Source: JANRIC01 sp033765345
GTDB lineage: Bacteria > Bacteroidota > Bacteroidia > Cytophagales > Microscillaceae
Reading direction: 5' to 3'
NCBI GenBank assembly: GCA_033765345.1
Contig: JANRIC010000007.1
Location: 1-64,000, forward strand
Length of the DNA: 64,000 bases
The notes under the pieces are model-generated. The model was not told where the DNA came from and did not search any database. It saw nothing but the letters and a program-made list of their open reading frames with translations. Positions 56,176 to 64,000 of this stretch are shown here, one piece after another. Position 1 is the first letter of the stretch. Each line of letters opens with the position of its first letter. The translations under genes were made by a program, and so were the position numbers.

Positions 56176-57534
56176 TTATTTGTTTTTTCTCGAGTTCCAT
56201 AATTTTTTAAAAGATTGCGGGGGGATTTTTAGAAATTCTTTTCTATTGTTTTTAAGTCCTAGAAATAGCACATCAAAAAAAGTACCCCAACCTGTCCAAA
56301 ATCTATTGTTTCTCAATGCAAATCTTCTCCATAAACCAAAAAAAGCCCTTTCTTTGATCGGACTCAACCCTTTGTCCACCCAATTTTCTCTTTGAAGCAA
56401 AAGTAAACGTGTGAGGTCGATTTTGACCGGGCATACTGTATTACAAGCACCACACAAGGTACTGGCCTGGCTCAGATGTCCAAATTTCTTGATTCCATCC
56501 AGATAAGGACTTAAAACAGAGCCAATCGGCCCAGTGTAAGGACTTCCGTAACTTTCTCCACCCAGTGTCTTAAAAACAGGACATACATTTTGGCAAGCTC
56601 CGCATCGAATGCACTGAAGAGCTGTTTTTTGGTCTGCATCACCCAACATCTGACTTCTTCCATTGTCCAAAAGAATTACAATCAGCTCTTTGGGCGCTCC
56701 ATGCTCTTTGGACGGTCCGGTAAATATGTTATTGTAAGCCGTGAGGGTTTGCCCGGTAGCACTCCCGGCAAGCAGAGACCAAAAAAGATCCAAATCCCGG
56801 CTTCTGGAAATCACTTTCTCGATACCAACAAGCACGATGTGCGTCGAGCAATGTTTGTTCAGCCACCGAATATTGCCTTCATTTTCAGTAATGGCAACTC
56901 CACCGATATCCGCCAATAAAAAATTTGCGCCACTGATGCCAATACGAATACCCTCCCATTGATCTTTCATAAATGATCTGGCTTTCTGAATAAGTACATC
57001 AGGCTCGGAATATGCCTGATCATCAAAAAGCTGATTGCTGATACTCAGCATCTCTTTTTGATTGAGATGCCCTAAGGGATCAACCAGATGCCTGCTTGAA
57101 TGACCTGTATAGGCAGCTAGGGCAGCCCCAAAACTACTTTCCCGAACTGTGATTTGTTTAGCCTCTAGAAATGCCTTGAGCCCAATTTCGTCACAGGTAG
57201 ATGATTGTGCCTTGATTAGCTCATTGCTTTGGCGTTCTTGAATAATCTTTAGAATTTCTTCTCTGGCTTGTCGAGCATTTTCAGCCCAGATTACTTGCCC
57301 GCCATTCCGCACAAGCTTATCTTCAAAAGCTAGTAAATATTGATCAAGCGAGGCTAAGGTCTCTTTTCTAAGAAATGCTGCTCTGCTGATAGCCAACTCA
57401 TAGTCATCAAAGTTGTGAATACTCTTCTTAAAGGATTGGTGATGTTGGTTGAGATTAGCATGAAGCGTATTCCGATGCTTGTGATCAAAGGCAATCTGTT
57501 CGCTTAAAAGTAAAAATTTTTGTTGGGCATTCAT
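56176..57534 (-). CDS. lutB: LutB/LldF-like iron-sulfur protein of lactate utilisation
   Basis: 452 residues. The N-terminal LUD domain (60-290) includes GISGANFLLADIGGVAITEN and NIFTGPSKEHGAPKELIVIL. The C-terminal ferredoxin-type part has CIRCGACQNVCPVF (Cys308, 311, 314, 318), GPIGSVLSPYL, and CGACNTVCPVKIDLTRLLL (Cys361, 364, 368). These bind two [4Fe-4S] clusters, as in LutB of the LutABC L-lactate oxidation complex. LutA and LutC genes are not next to it here. The middle segment around 115-145 diverges from the usual MVKSKSMxxEE form. Confidence 0.88.
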   Translation of the reverse strand: MNAQQKFLLLSEQIAFDHKHRNTLHANLNQHHQSFKKSIHNFDDYELAISRAAFLRKETLASLDQYLLAFEDKLVRNGGQVIWAENARQAREEILKIIQERQSNELIKAQSSTCDEIGLKAFLEAKQITVRESSFGAALAAYTGHSSRHLVDPLGHLNQKEMLSISNQLFDDQAYSEPDVLIQKARSFMKDQWEGIRIGISGANFLLADIGGVAITENEGNIRWLNKHCSTHIVLVGIEKVISRSRDLDLFWSLLAGSATGQTLTAYNNIFTGPSKEHGAPKELIVILLDNGRSQMLGDADQKTALQCIRCGACQNVCPVFKTLGGESYGSPYTGPIGSVLSPYLDGIKKFGHLSQASTLCGACNTVCPVKIDLTRLLLLQRENWVDKGLSPIKERAFFGLWRRFALRNNRFWTGWGTFFDVLFLGLKNNRKEFLKIPPQSFKKLWNSRKNK

Positions 57535-57662
57535 GCAGGGCTTGGGTAATTTTTAATTCAAAAGATTGGTTTACAATATTTTAGACGGAAGCAAACTTTT
57601 ATATTAGCAAAAATATTTGTTATTTCCTAATATTTGAAATAGCTTTCCTCAAAAAAATAGAT

Positions 57663-58265
57663 ATGGTGCGTATTAAAATTTTAATGACTCTCTTTCTAGC
57701 AGGTTTTATGTTAAACTCCTGCCAAACTATTCGCGAGCTTAAGGCATTTGCCAAAAGCGAGTTCAGAATCAAAGAAATCAATACCTTGAATCTGGGTGAA
57801 ATAGACCTGCTTCGAATCAATAGCTTCTCTGACCTAAACCTAAGCGATGCCGCCAAACTGGGCTTAGCATTTAAATCAGGGGCATTGCCTTTGAATATTA
57901 CTTTTAATATAGAGGTGCGAAACCCCAATGATCAATTGGCCGCTATGGAAAAGCTCGATTGGATTTTGGAAGTAGACCAGACGGATTTTGTCAACGGTAC
58001 CACCAACGAACGTGTAGAAGTGCCTGCCAACGGCGGATTGGCGAATTTTCCGATCTCCACTAGTTTTGATGTACGTAAAGCCCTCAATAAAGAATCCATC
58101 AATTCTTTGGTGAATTTGGTCGCTGCCATCAAAGGCGATAATATGGAGCAATCTCGTATCCGCCTCAAAGTAAAACCCCGATTCAAAATCGCAGGCATTA
58201 CGATGGCTTACCCTGGCTTTATCAAACTGGGCAAAACCTTTGAAAGTAGTAAAGAAGTGGAGTAA
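57663..58265 (+). CDS. LEA14-like lipoprotein (200 aa)
   Basis: It has a lipoprotein signal (LFLAGFMLNSCQT, Cys20) and then a beta-sandwich of the late-embryogenesis-abundant type 2 (WHy) kind: ALPLNITFNIEVRNPNDQLA, EKLDWILEVDQTDFVNG, and EVPANGGLANFPISTSFDV. Short basal strands close it. The role of these bacterial LEA14-like lipoproteins is unknown; they are envelope proteins linked to desiccation or stress in other taxa. It is divergent from the lutB-like gene. Confidence 0.7.
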   Translation: MVRIKILMTLFLAGFMLNSCQTIRELKAFAKSEFRIKEINTLNLGEIDLLRINSFSDLNLSDAAKLGLAFKSGALPLNITFNIEVRNPNDQLAAMEKLDWILEVDQTDFVNGTTNERVEVPANGGLANFPISTSFDVRKALNKESINSLVNLVAAIKGDNMEQSRIRLKVKPRFKIAGITMAYPGFIKLGKTFESSKEVE

Positions 58266-58675
58266 GTAGTCAATAGTCCATAGCAAATGCAATTACGTTG
58301 GTTATCAATTAATTATGAAAATAACTCATATAAACTAATTATAGGCAACTACTTAACTAGGAGCGGGGAATCGAGGGGCAGGTGTCGGGAGGTTTTTGAG
58401 AATTTAGGAAAGTCCTCGCAGTTGAGTTTGGGGTTTCTGAGAATTTGGGAAACGCCTCGCAGTTGGGTTTGGGGTTTCTGAAAATTTAGGAAAGCCCTCG
58501 CAGTTGAGTTTGGGGTTTCTGAAAATTTGGGAAAGCCCTCGCAATTGAGTTTGGGGTTTCTGAAAATTTGGGAAACGCCTCGCAGTTGGGTTTGGGGTTT
58601 CTGAGAATTTGGGAAAGGTTTTGCTTCCTATACCTCAGATAAGGTTCAGATAAATTCCGCATCAGATGTTCATTT
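58266..58675. other. Intergenic region with minisatellite
   Basis: The region lies between the LEA14-like gene and the 3' end of the PAS kinase gene. It is dominated by the 41-bp tandem array; no gene is supported. A 64-codon frame across the array is a by-product of the repeat. Confidence 0.7.
58398..58616. repeat. Minisatellite: 41-bp unit, five full copies and a partial sixth
   Basis: The unit runs GAGAATTTGGGAAACGCCTC and continues with GCAGTTGGGTTTGGGGTTTCT. Full copies start at 58398, 58439, 58480, 58521 and 58562; a partial one starts at 58603. Copies differ at few sites (A/G at unit position 3, A/G at 9, CG/GC/GT at 15-16), and the variants alternate, which suggests copying in steps longer than one unit. 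41 is not a multiple of 3 and no gene crosses the array. Confidence 0.92.
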
Positions 58676-61606
58676 TTAAATCAAATTAGGGATTCTGATT
58701 TTGAAGGTAGTCCCTACACCAAGTTCAGACTCGACGGTGATCTCCCCGTCGAGTTTGTCGATGGTTTGTTTGACGATGTACATGCCCAATCCAGAGCCAT
58801 CAGATTTTTCGGTAGCTCTAAAGAACATATTAAAAATTTTATCAATATACTCTGCGTGAATACCGATGCCATTATCTATAAATTGAATAAAGGCCTGTTT
58901 CATATCGATTTGTATATAAATCCTTAGGAAGTTGGGTTCTACCTTGGGGTTCATATATTTAAAGGCATTGGAGATGATATTGCTGAAGACGACTTTAATT
59001 TTGAGATGATCAGACTTGAAGAAGTTTTTATCGCCTTTAATTTGAATATCTGTATGTACTCTTTTAAAATGCTCAATATATTCCAGATCAGCCAGGCAAT
59101 TAAAGATAATTTCTTCAAAATCGATCAGTTCTACTTTAATTTGGGTTCGGTTGGCTTTGGCATAGTTGAGCATAGATTTTACAAAACCATCCAGTTTGAG
59201 TACACGGTTCTCGATATGATTTACATACTGTCCGATTTCTGAGGAGAGTTTCTCGAGTTTCATCAAATTGACCAGCCCCAGGATGGTACTTAGGGGAGAT
59301 CGCAAATCGTGAGAGATTTTATACACCAGTTGATCCAGCTCAAAATTACGATCGGAAAGTTCGGTGAGTGCACGCTGGAGAATTTCCTGATTGGCGATCA
59401 GTTTTTCGTTGCTTGTATGGATTTCTTCCTCGGCGACCTTTCTTTCTGTAATATCTTGGAGCAGGATGACCACATACCGTGATACTTCTGAATCATCCTT
59501 CAGCAGCACTGCAATGACAGAAAGCCACTTGTAATGTCCTTGTTTGTGTCTGGCTCGTGCTTCTCGGGCTACTACTTGGTGATGAACCAACTCGGTACGA
59601 ATTTCTTCTAAGATGGATTGATCTTCTTCGTGGAGTAGTCGGATAAGAGGCTGAGGCCCTAGGGAATCCAATTCTTCGCTAGAATACCCCAAAATGATGC
59701 CCAATTTATGGTTGGAGAATACCAGGTTATTGTGAATTACGTCGAAGGCGTTGAGTTCAGCAGGGATAGCTTTGGCAATTCCCTCAATCAGGGTTTGACT
59801 TTCAAGAAGTTTTTCGAGGGTATGCTCCATGTTTTCTTGTTGGAGTAAAAGCCGCTCATTGTTTCTTTTAAGATTTTCTTCTTTAAGCCCCAGTTCTTTA
59901 TTTTGCTCGAGGAGTTTTTCATTGAGTTGAATGAGTTCTTGTTCGGCTTTTTTCAGTCGGTCGATGTCTTGACTGATGGTGATAGATTGTCCGGGATTGG
60001 CTTTATCAAGAGGTACGGTACTGATCAGTACATATTTATAATGATTTTGTTTGTGTCTAAGTCTGATCTCGAGAGATATTTGTTCTTCGCCCTGGAAAAG
60101 CCTTTCACGGCCTTTTTGGATCAACACTGCGTCTTCGGGGTGTATGAGTGCTGTGATGGGGTCTTGGCCAAGGGCATCAAATTCGGATTGGGAATAACCC
60201 AGAATGATAGCCAACTTATAATTGGAGAAAAGATATTGATTATTTTTATTGTCATAGGCGTTTAATTCGGCGGGAATTGCCCTTGCGATGCCCTCGATGA
60301 GTTCTTGTTTGGCAGAGATTTTTTGGATAGCTTCGCTGAGTTCGCTTTGTTTGATGAGTAGTTTTTGGTTGTTTCTTGAGAGTTTTTCCTCTTTGTCGAT
60401 GAGTTTGCGATTGTGAGCAATCAGCTGACTATTTAATTTTTTGAGGGCTCTTTCGGCTTCAATTTTTTCGGTATTATCGCGTGCGGTGGCATAAATTACT
60501 TGTGCTTCTCGAACGATCTGGAACTCCCAACTAAGCCAACGGTAGGTGCCGTCTTTATGTTTGTAGCGATTGACCAGCGAAAGCGCTTCGGGTCCTTCTT
60601 TGTGCTTTTCGATAGCCTCAATCGTAGAAGCCTGGTCTTCAGGGTGGATAAACTCAATGTAGGGTTTTTCAAGAAGTTCTTCTGTGGAATAACCCATGAT
60701 TTTTTTCCAGGCATCGTTGACCTTGATAAAATACCCATCGAACCCTGCGATGGCAAATAGATCTACGCTCAGGGCAAAAAACTTATCTACCTGAGCTTTG
60801 GCTTGTTTGAGTTCGGTGATATCCTGTGCGATTGTTACAAATTGGACGGGGTTTGCTTCATCGTCTTGTTTGAGATCAATAGACGTAAAAATCATCCATT
60901 TGTAGTATCCTTCTTTGTGTTTGAGTCTTATTTCAAAATTGTGTACCTGATTATTTTTATCGCCGATAATGGTATTTCGGGCAATTAAGAACTTGTCCAA
61001 GTCTTCGGGATGCACAATTTTTGTGAGCCGGTCGCGGCCTAGGGCAATAAACTCTGTATCGGTGTAGCCTAGTTTTTCTGCCAGTTGGTGATTGGAAAAA
61101 AGAGGTTGTTCTTTGGTAATGTCTGTAAGTTTGAGGTCGGCAGGCATGGCTTCGGCGATTTTCTCGATCAGTTGGGTTTGATTGAATACTTCGTGAAAAG
61201 TAGGCATGGTAATCGTTGTGCCGTTTTTTTCGTGATAAAAGAGGTGCGTCTGTGAGTTTGTTAAAAGCGTTTCGTGTGCTGATTTTTTAGGATGAGCAAA
61301 TACGATATTTTCCCGAAGATCTGCTTTGAATTTCCATTCCATCTGGACGTATTCGCCGGAGTGGATTAAATAATTACAGAGGGCAAACTTTACGCCGCCC
61401 TGTTGCATAATATCTTCAAATAAAGAAAGGCGATCGGGTTGTTCGAGAGGATGTAATAAACCCCACCAGGTTAATTCCAGCACTTCAGAGGCTGTATAAC
61501 CCAGCAGCTTTTCGCAGGCGGCATTGATAGATAAAAATTTACCCTTTTGATCAAAGATACAATAAGGGAGTTCAAGCTGATAAAATATGTTTTCAAAATT
61601 AATCAT
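58676..61606 (-). CDS. Soluble multi-PAS histidine kinase
   Basis: 976 residues, no membrane segment. PAS domains lie at about 1-110, 147-268, 272-388, 437-552 and 607-722, with coiled coils between (385-435, 555-605). Then come HisKA with SHDLRSPL (His766), N box (FSNIISNAF, 875-883), DNGIGI (911-916) and GSGLGM (937-942), so the kinase core is intact. The PAS segments at 147, 437 and 607 are close copies (I[AG]xAxPAEL..., FSNxKLxxILGYS), which points to internal duplication of a PAS-coil unit. No receiver is beside it. Confidence 0.9.
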   Translation of the reverse strand: MINFENIFYQLELPYCIFDQKGKFLSINAACEKLLGYTASEVLELTWWGLLHPLEQPDRLSLFEDIMQQGGVKFALCNYLIHSGEYVQMEWKFKADLRENIVFAHPKKSAHETLLTNSQTHLFYHEKNGTTITMPTFHEVFNQTQLIEKIAEAMPADLKLTDITKEQPLFSNHQLAEKLGYTDTEFIALGRDRLTKIVHPEDLDKFLIARNTIIGDKNNQVHNFEIRLKHKEGYYKWMIFTSIDLKQDDEANPVQFVTIAQDITELKQAKAQVDKFFALSVDLFAIAGFDGYFIKVNDAWKKIMGYSTEELLEKPYIEFIHPEDQASTIEAIEKHKEGPEALSLVNRYKHKDGTYRWLSWEFQIVREAQVIYATARDNTEKIEAERALKKLNSQLIAHNRKLIDKEEKLSRNNQKLLIKQSELSEAIQKISAKQELIEGIARAIPAELNAYDNKNNQYLFSNYKLAIILGYSQSEFDALGQDPITALIHPEDAVLIQKGRERLFQGEEQISLEIRLRHKQNHYKYVLISTVPLDKANPGQSITISQDIDRLKKAEQELIQLNEKLLEQNKELGLKEENLKRNNERLLLQQENMEHTLEKLLESQTLIEGIAKAIPAELNAFDVIHNNLVFSNHKLGIILGYSSEELDSLGPQPLIRLLHEEDQSILEEIRTELVHHQVVAREARARHKQGHYKWLSVIAVLLKDDSEVSRYVVILLQDITERKVAEEEIHTSNEKLIANQEILQRALTELSDRNFELDQLVYKISHDLRSPLSTILGLVNLMKLEKLSSEIGQYVNHIENRVLKLDGFVKSMLNYAKANRTQIKVELIDFEEIIFNCLADLEYIEHFKRVHTDIQIKGDKNFFKSDHLKIKVVFSNIISNAFKYMNPKVEPNFLRIYIQIDMKQAFIQFIDNGIGIHAEYIDKIFNMFFRATEKSDGSGLGMYIVKQTIDKLDGEITVESELGVGTTFKIRIPNLI

Positions 61607-61630
61607 ACCTAGTAAAATTTGCCCAGGCTT

Positions 61631-61752
61631 TCACACCCTAGCCTTCAGGCTAAAGGGTATTTGGCCTTGGGTTTTGGGTATAGAGAGGGTCTTCTAAAGC
61701 AGATTGATTTTCAAAAACAACCCAAGACCCAATAGCTTGGCGGCCATGGCTT
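61631..61752. repeat. Dispersed intergenic repeat, copy D
   Basis: It begins CACCCTAGCCTTCAGGCTA (as at 10958), contains GGCCTTGGGTTTTGGGTA (as at 26573) and ends CCCAAGACCCAATAGCTTGG, which resembles the complement of its own first half. The whole could fold into one long hairpin. Confidence 0.6.
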
Positions 61753-61831
61753 TCATACAATCAAAGAATGTTCTTGAAGAGAATTACAACAAACATACCA
61801 CATTAGCCGTATGGTACAATTTTTAAAATCA

Positions 61832-63919
61832 TTATTCCATAGGGTGATAGATTCGGGCAGCAGTTTTTAAAATTTCTTCCTTATTGAATAACATTTTTTT
61901 GAGTTTTTTGTCCACATACAAAGGCATTTGATCCGTATAATGTGGGCTGGTTTTGTGGTTGGAAGTTCCGTAAGCATTTACACTCTCGAGCATAACTCCC
62001 TGATTGCTAAAACGCGCCATAAGGATGTACGATTCTCCCTGTGAGGTTCTGAAACGCCCTTTGGAAGTAGGTTGGGCAAACATCGCCGCCAGTACATCAA
62101 AGGCACCTGCCATACCCAGGTCTGTTTTCCCACGTTGATGCCTTTGTAATTGAGCTAGAGGTACTTGTATTGTTTTAAAATACTTCAGCAGGTGTGTTTT
62201 GGAGGCACGTAAAGCCTCGACCATTTCTTCTGTGGAAAGTCGGTTACCGGGTTTGACACGGTTTTCAGCCTGAATCTTTGCATACATTTTTTTAAGAAAG
62301 ATCATAAAAATCGAGGCTGTTTCACTTTCCAGATTATTTTTACGATCCCAGCTTTGAATCATCCGAATCATTTCGCTGATATCAGGGTATTGCTCAGGTT
62401 TAAGCTGAAATACATCTTCAATATTTTCAGCAAAATAAAAATACATCGGGCTAGGGTAGGTGATGTCATATTTAATTGTTTTGAAATCTTCATAACTTAA
62501 TTTTCCATATTTGCCGATTAGTTCTTGGAAGCGAAGACTACGATTATTATCCACGCGCAAATGCCCCATATTGGGGTGATAATTCGCTGGATTGAGATTG
62601 TCAGCAGGTGCGGTGGCATTAAAAGGGGTGTTGTTGGTATTGAATACATAACCCGACTTGGGGTTCAGCACTTGGGGTAATTCTTTGAGGGGATAGTAGG
62701 AAGCCGGCCAGAGGGTAGCGGAGGTATCGCCGGGCAGCACCAATCGCCAATTGTAGCTTTCTGAGCGATAAGGAATTAATCCATTATTCAAATAAAAGAT
62801 GTTTCCGGTTTTGTCGGCGTATACGATATTAAAACTAGGGAGATATTGTTTGTTTAGAGCGGCATAGAATTCTTCAAAGTTGCGGGCTTTATTCATGTGG
62901 TATTGTTGTTCGGGGGCTTTGATCTGCATATTTGCCGGAAAGCGAATGGCATAATAGGCGTCATCTTTCTTGAGGGTAGCTCCATAAACACTCCAGTAAA
63001 ACTCAAATTTTTTGGCAATTTTCAGAGGACCTACTTTTACTTTAATCTTCACAGGGCGAACCAACAGTTTTTTCCATTCGCCATCAAATTTATATTCCAG
63101 CGGACGCTCAGGGTGCATTTCCAGCTTGTAAATATCTATAAAATCGGGATAATTGACAGTGTGTGCCCAGCCCAGGTTTTCATTTACACCATGACCAATA
63201 CTCAGAAAACCAGGTAGCGTGCCTCCTAGAATATTCCAGCCTTCATCACTACACAAATGAGCTTCATACCACGAAAAAGGACCTTCTAGGGGTTGGTGGG
63301 AGTTGATTGCGAGATAAGTCTGCCCATCCTGCGTGCGAGACGGGGCAATGGCTATGGCATTGGAACCAGAGGCAAGTTGCTCTTCATCAGCTTTGATTTG
63401 TCCGTTAAAAACACGGGTGATTTCTCTGTCAAGACCACAAAATATACTGAATCCCAGCACATAAGCCTTGACTAAATCTTTTTTCTTCAAAGGAAAAATG
63501 TCTTTAAGAGGGATTTCTTTGGGGTGTGTACGGGCATAATCATTCAGTCCCTGCAGATAACCCTCAAGCACCTGATTGAATTGGGGAGAGTAGGTATCTT
63601 CCCGATATGCTGTATCTACCAGTTCCTGCGCCCCAATCAGATGCATCAGTACATCCATCACGGCTCCGTCTTTGCCTTTTACTTCGGCAAGTCGTCCTTT
63701 GGAAGCCAGGACGTGCTCGAGGATAGAGGCAAAATCATCCTCAGCGTTAGCCCAGGCAAGCCCGTAGGCTACCTCGCCGTCTGTAGGAGCAAAAATATGC
63801 GGCACTCCCCACGAGTCACGCGCAATGGTAATATTTTCGGGTTTGATTTGTGCCGAGGAGTATGAATCATAAAAGACAGACAAAATGCAGAGGATCAAAC
63901 TTATTTTGTTCATATTCAA
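61832..63919 (-). CDS. Penicillin-acylase-family (Ntn hydrolase, S45) amidase, exported
   Basis: 695 residues: signal peptide (about 1-23, SSAQ), then an alpha subunit region beginning RDSWGVPHIFAPTDGEVAYG and a spacer. The predicted self-cleavage site is ASGSNAIAI, with Ser186 as the new N-terminal nucleophile. After it come INSHQPLEGPFSWYEAHL, the GFLSIGHGVNENLGWAHTVN oxyanion/Asn block, and the conserved late GNIFYLNNG. The family hydrolyses side-chain amides of beta-lactams, N-acyl-homoserine lactones or other N-acyl compounds. Residues fit an active enzyme. An ATG six bases downstream (63913) is an alternative start. Confidence 0.9.
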   Translation of the reverse strand: MNMNKISLILCILSVFYDSYSSAQIKPENITIARDSWGVPHIFAPTDGEVAYGLAWANAEDDFASILEHVLASKGRLAEVKGKDGAVMDVLMHLIGAQELVDTAYREDTYSPQFNQVLEGYLQGLNDYARTHPKEIPLKDIFPLKKKDLVKAYVLGFSIFCGLDREITRVFNGQIKADEEQLASGSNAIAIAPSRTQDGQTYLAINSHQPLEGPFSWYEAHLCSDEGWNILGGTLPGFLSIGHGVNENLGWAHTVNYPDFIDIYKLEMHPERPLEYKFDGEWKKLLVRPVKIKVKVGPLKIAKKFEFYWSVYGATLKKDDAYYAIRFPANMQIKAPEQQYHMNKARNFEEFYAALNKQYLPSFNIVYADKTGNIFYLNNGLIPYRSESYNWRLVLPGDTSATLWPASYYPLKELPQVLNPKSGYVFNTNNTPFNATAPADNLNPANYHPNMGHLRVDNNRSLRFQELIGKYGKLSYEDFKTIKYDITYPSPMYFYFAENIEDVFQLKPEQYPDISEMIRMIQSWDRKNNLESETASIFMIFLKKMYAKIQAENRVKPGNRLSTEEMVEALRASKTHLLKYFKTIQVPLAQLQRHQRGKTDLGMAGAFDVLAAMFAQPTSKGRFRTSQGESYILMARFSNQGVMLESVNAYGTSNHKTSPHYTDQMPLYVDKKLKKMLFNKEEILKTAARIYHPME

Positions 63920-63932
63920 GATAGATTTTGGT

Positions 63933-63940
63933 CAAATTTA
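63933..63940 (-). promoter_or_regulatory. Weak candidate -7 box of the acylase gene
   Basis: On the minus strand it reads TAAATTTG (TAnnTTTG), 13 bp before the ATG at 63919. No -33 box is visible, so this is weak. Confidence 0.25.
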
Positions 63941-64000
63941 CAAAAAAATAAAGAATAATTTTTCGTTCGGTAGCGTTTGTGGAGTTTTTTCCGTCCCGGC

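Noticed and set aside
58287..58481. Plus-strand 64-codon frame across the start of the 41-bp repeat array
   Set aside because: The 41-bp period is not a multiple of three, the peptide has no domain-like features and the frame ends inside the array; it is a by-product of the repeat.
58398..58616. Possible CRISPR array
   Set aside because: The units are directly joined with no unique spacers, and no cas gene is in the window.

Overview
The window looks like chromosome of a Bacteroidetes bacterium, most likely a Cytophagales relative. The pointers are a SusC/SusD pair with a trailing lipoprotein, a type IX secretion C-terminal sorting domain, many PAS/TPR histidine kinases, scarce Shine-Dalgarno sequences, and TAnnTTTG-like -7 boxes in front of several genes. 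Base composition is moderate (about 40% GC by eye), with AT-richer accessory patches at 1-5000 and 38000-40250. I see no rRNA, tRNA or CRISPR array.

Layout. (1) 1-5008: two inverted copies of a short AT-rich element, one cut by the window start, bracket seven minus-strand genes. These are a predicted lactonase of the metallo-beta-lactamase fold, a TPR protein, a leucine-rich-repeat-like protein, a STAS-like protein whose 5' end abuts the element, and three unknown proteins. (2) 5026-10880: secreted esterase, AEC permease, acyl-CoA dehydrogenase, double universal stress protein and an unknown gene. (3) 11212-15039: a compact, overlapping surface-glycan operon (HAD phosphatase, cytidylyltransferase, NeuB-type synthase, GT4 and GT2 glycosyltransferases), closed by a good terminator. 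The C-terminal half of an MNT nucleotidyltransferase antitoxin lies on the other strand just behind it. (4) 15547-18828: a TPR sensor kinase whose phospho-acceptor histidine is replaced by Glu, joined to a receiver protein with a coiled-coil tail. (5) 18910-22939: a small membrane-anchored protein, an HTTM-like membrane protein, a malate/lactate dehydrogenase, a SanA-like protein and a Uma2 nuclease-fold protein. (6) 23325-27845: leucine biosynthesis, leuA-leuC-leuD-leuB, ending in a near-perfect hairpin terminator. (7) 28044-37875: a conserved Bacteroidetes helical protein, a PilJ-type histidine kinase, a STAS-like protein, TypA, a small type IX cargo and ClpB. (8) 38115-40082: a lone AT-rich AIPR-family gene, a candidate phage-defence gene. 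(9) 40284-44312: a 1342-residue HAMP/GAF/multi-PAS protein with no kinase domain. (10) 44465-53718: a DUF1800-DUF1501 pair with terminator, then an orphan SusC-SusD-lipoprotein operon with terminator. (11) 53812-63919: a secreted protein coupled to a DEAD-box helicase, a LutB-like iron-sulfur protein, an LEA14-like lipoprotein, a 41-bp tandem repeat, a large soluble PAS kinase with a triplicated module, and a penicillin-acylase-family enzyme.

Beyond the genes, the most notable structures are the inverted element pair at 1-141 and 4776-5008, a dispersed 90-140 bp intergenic repeat family (near 10958, 26550, 45871 and 61631), the 41-bp minisatellite at 58398-58616 and the toxin-antitoxin relic at 15054-15194. 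All product names come from reading motifs by eye; no database search was run.
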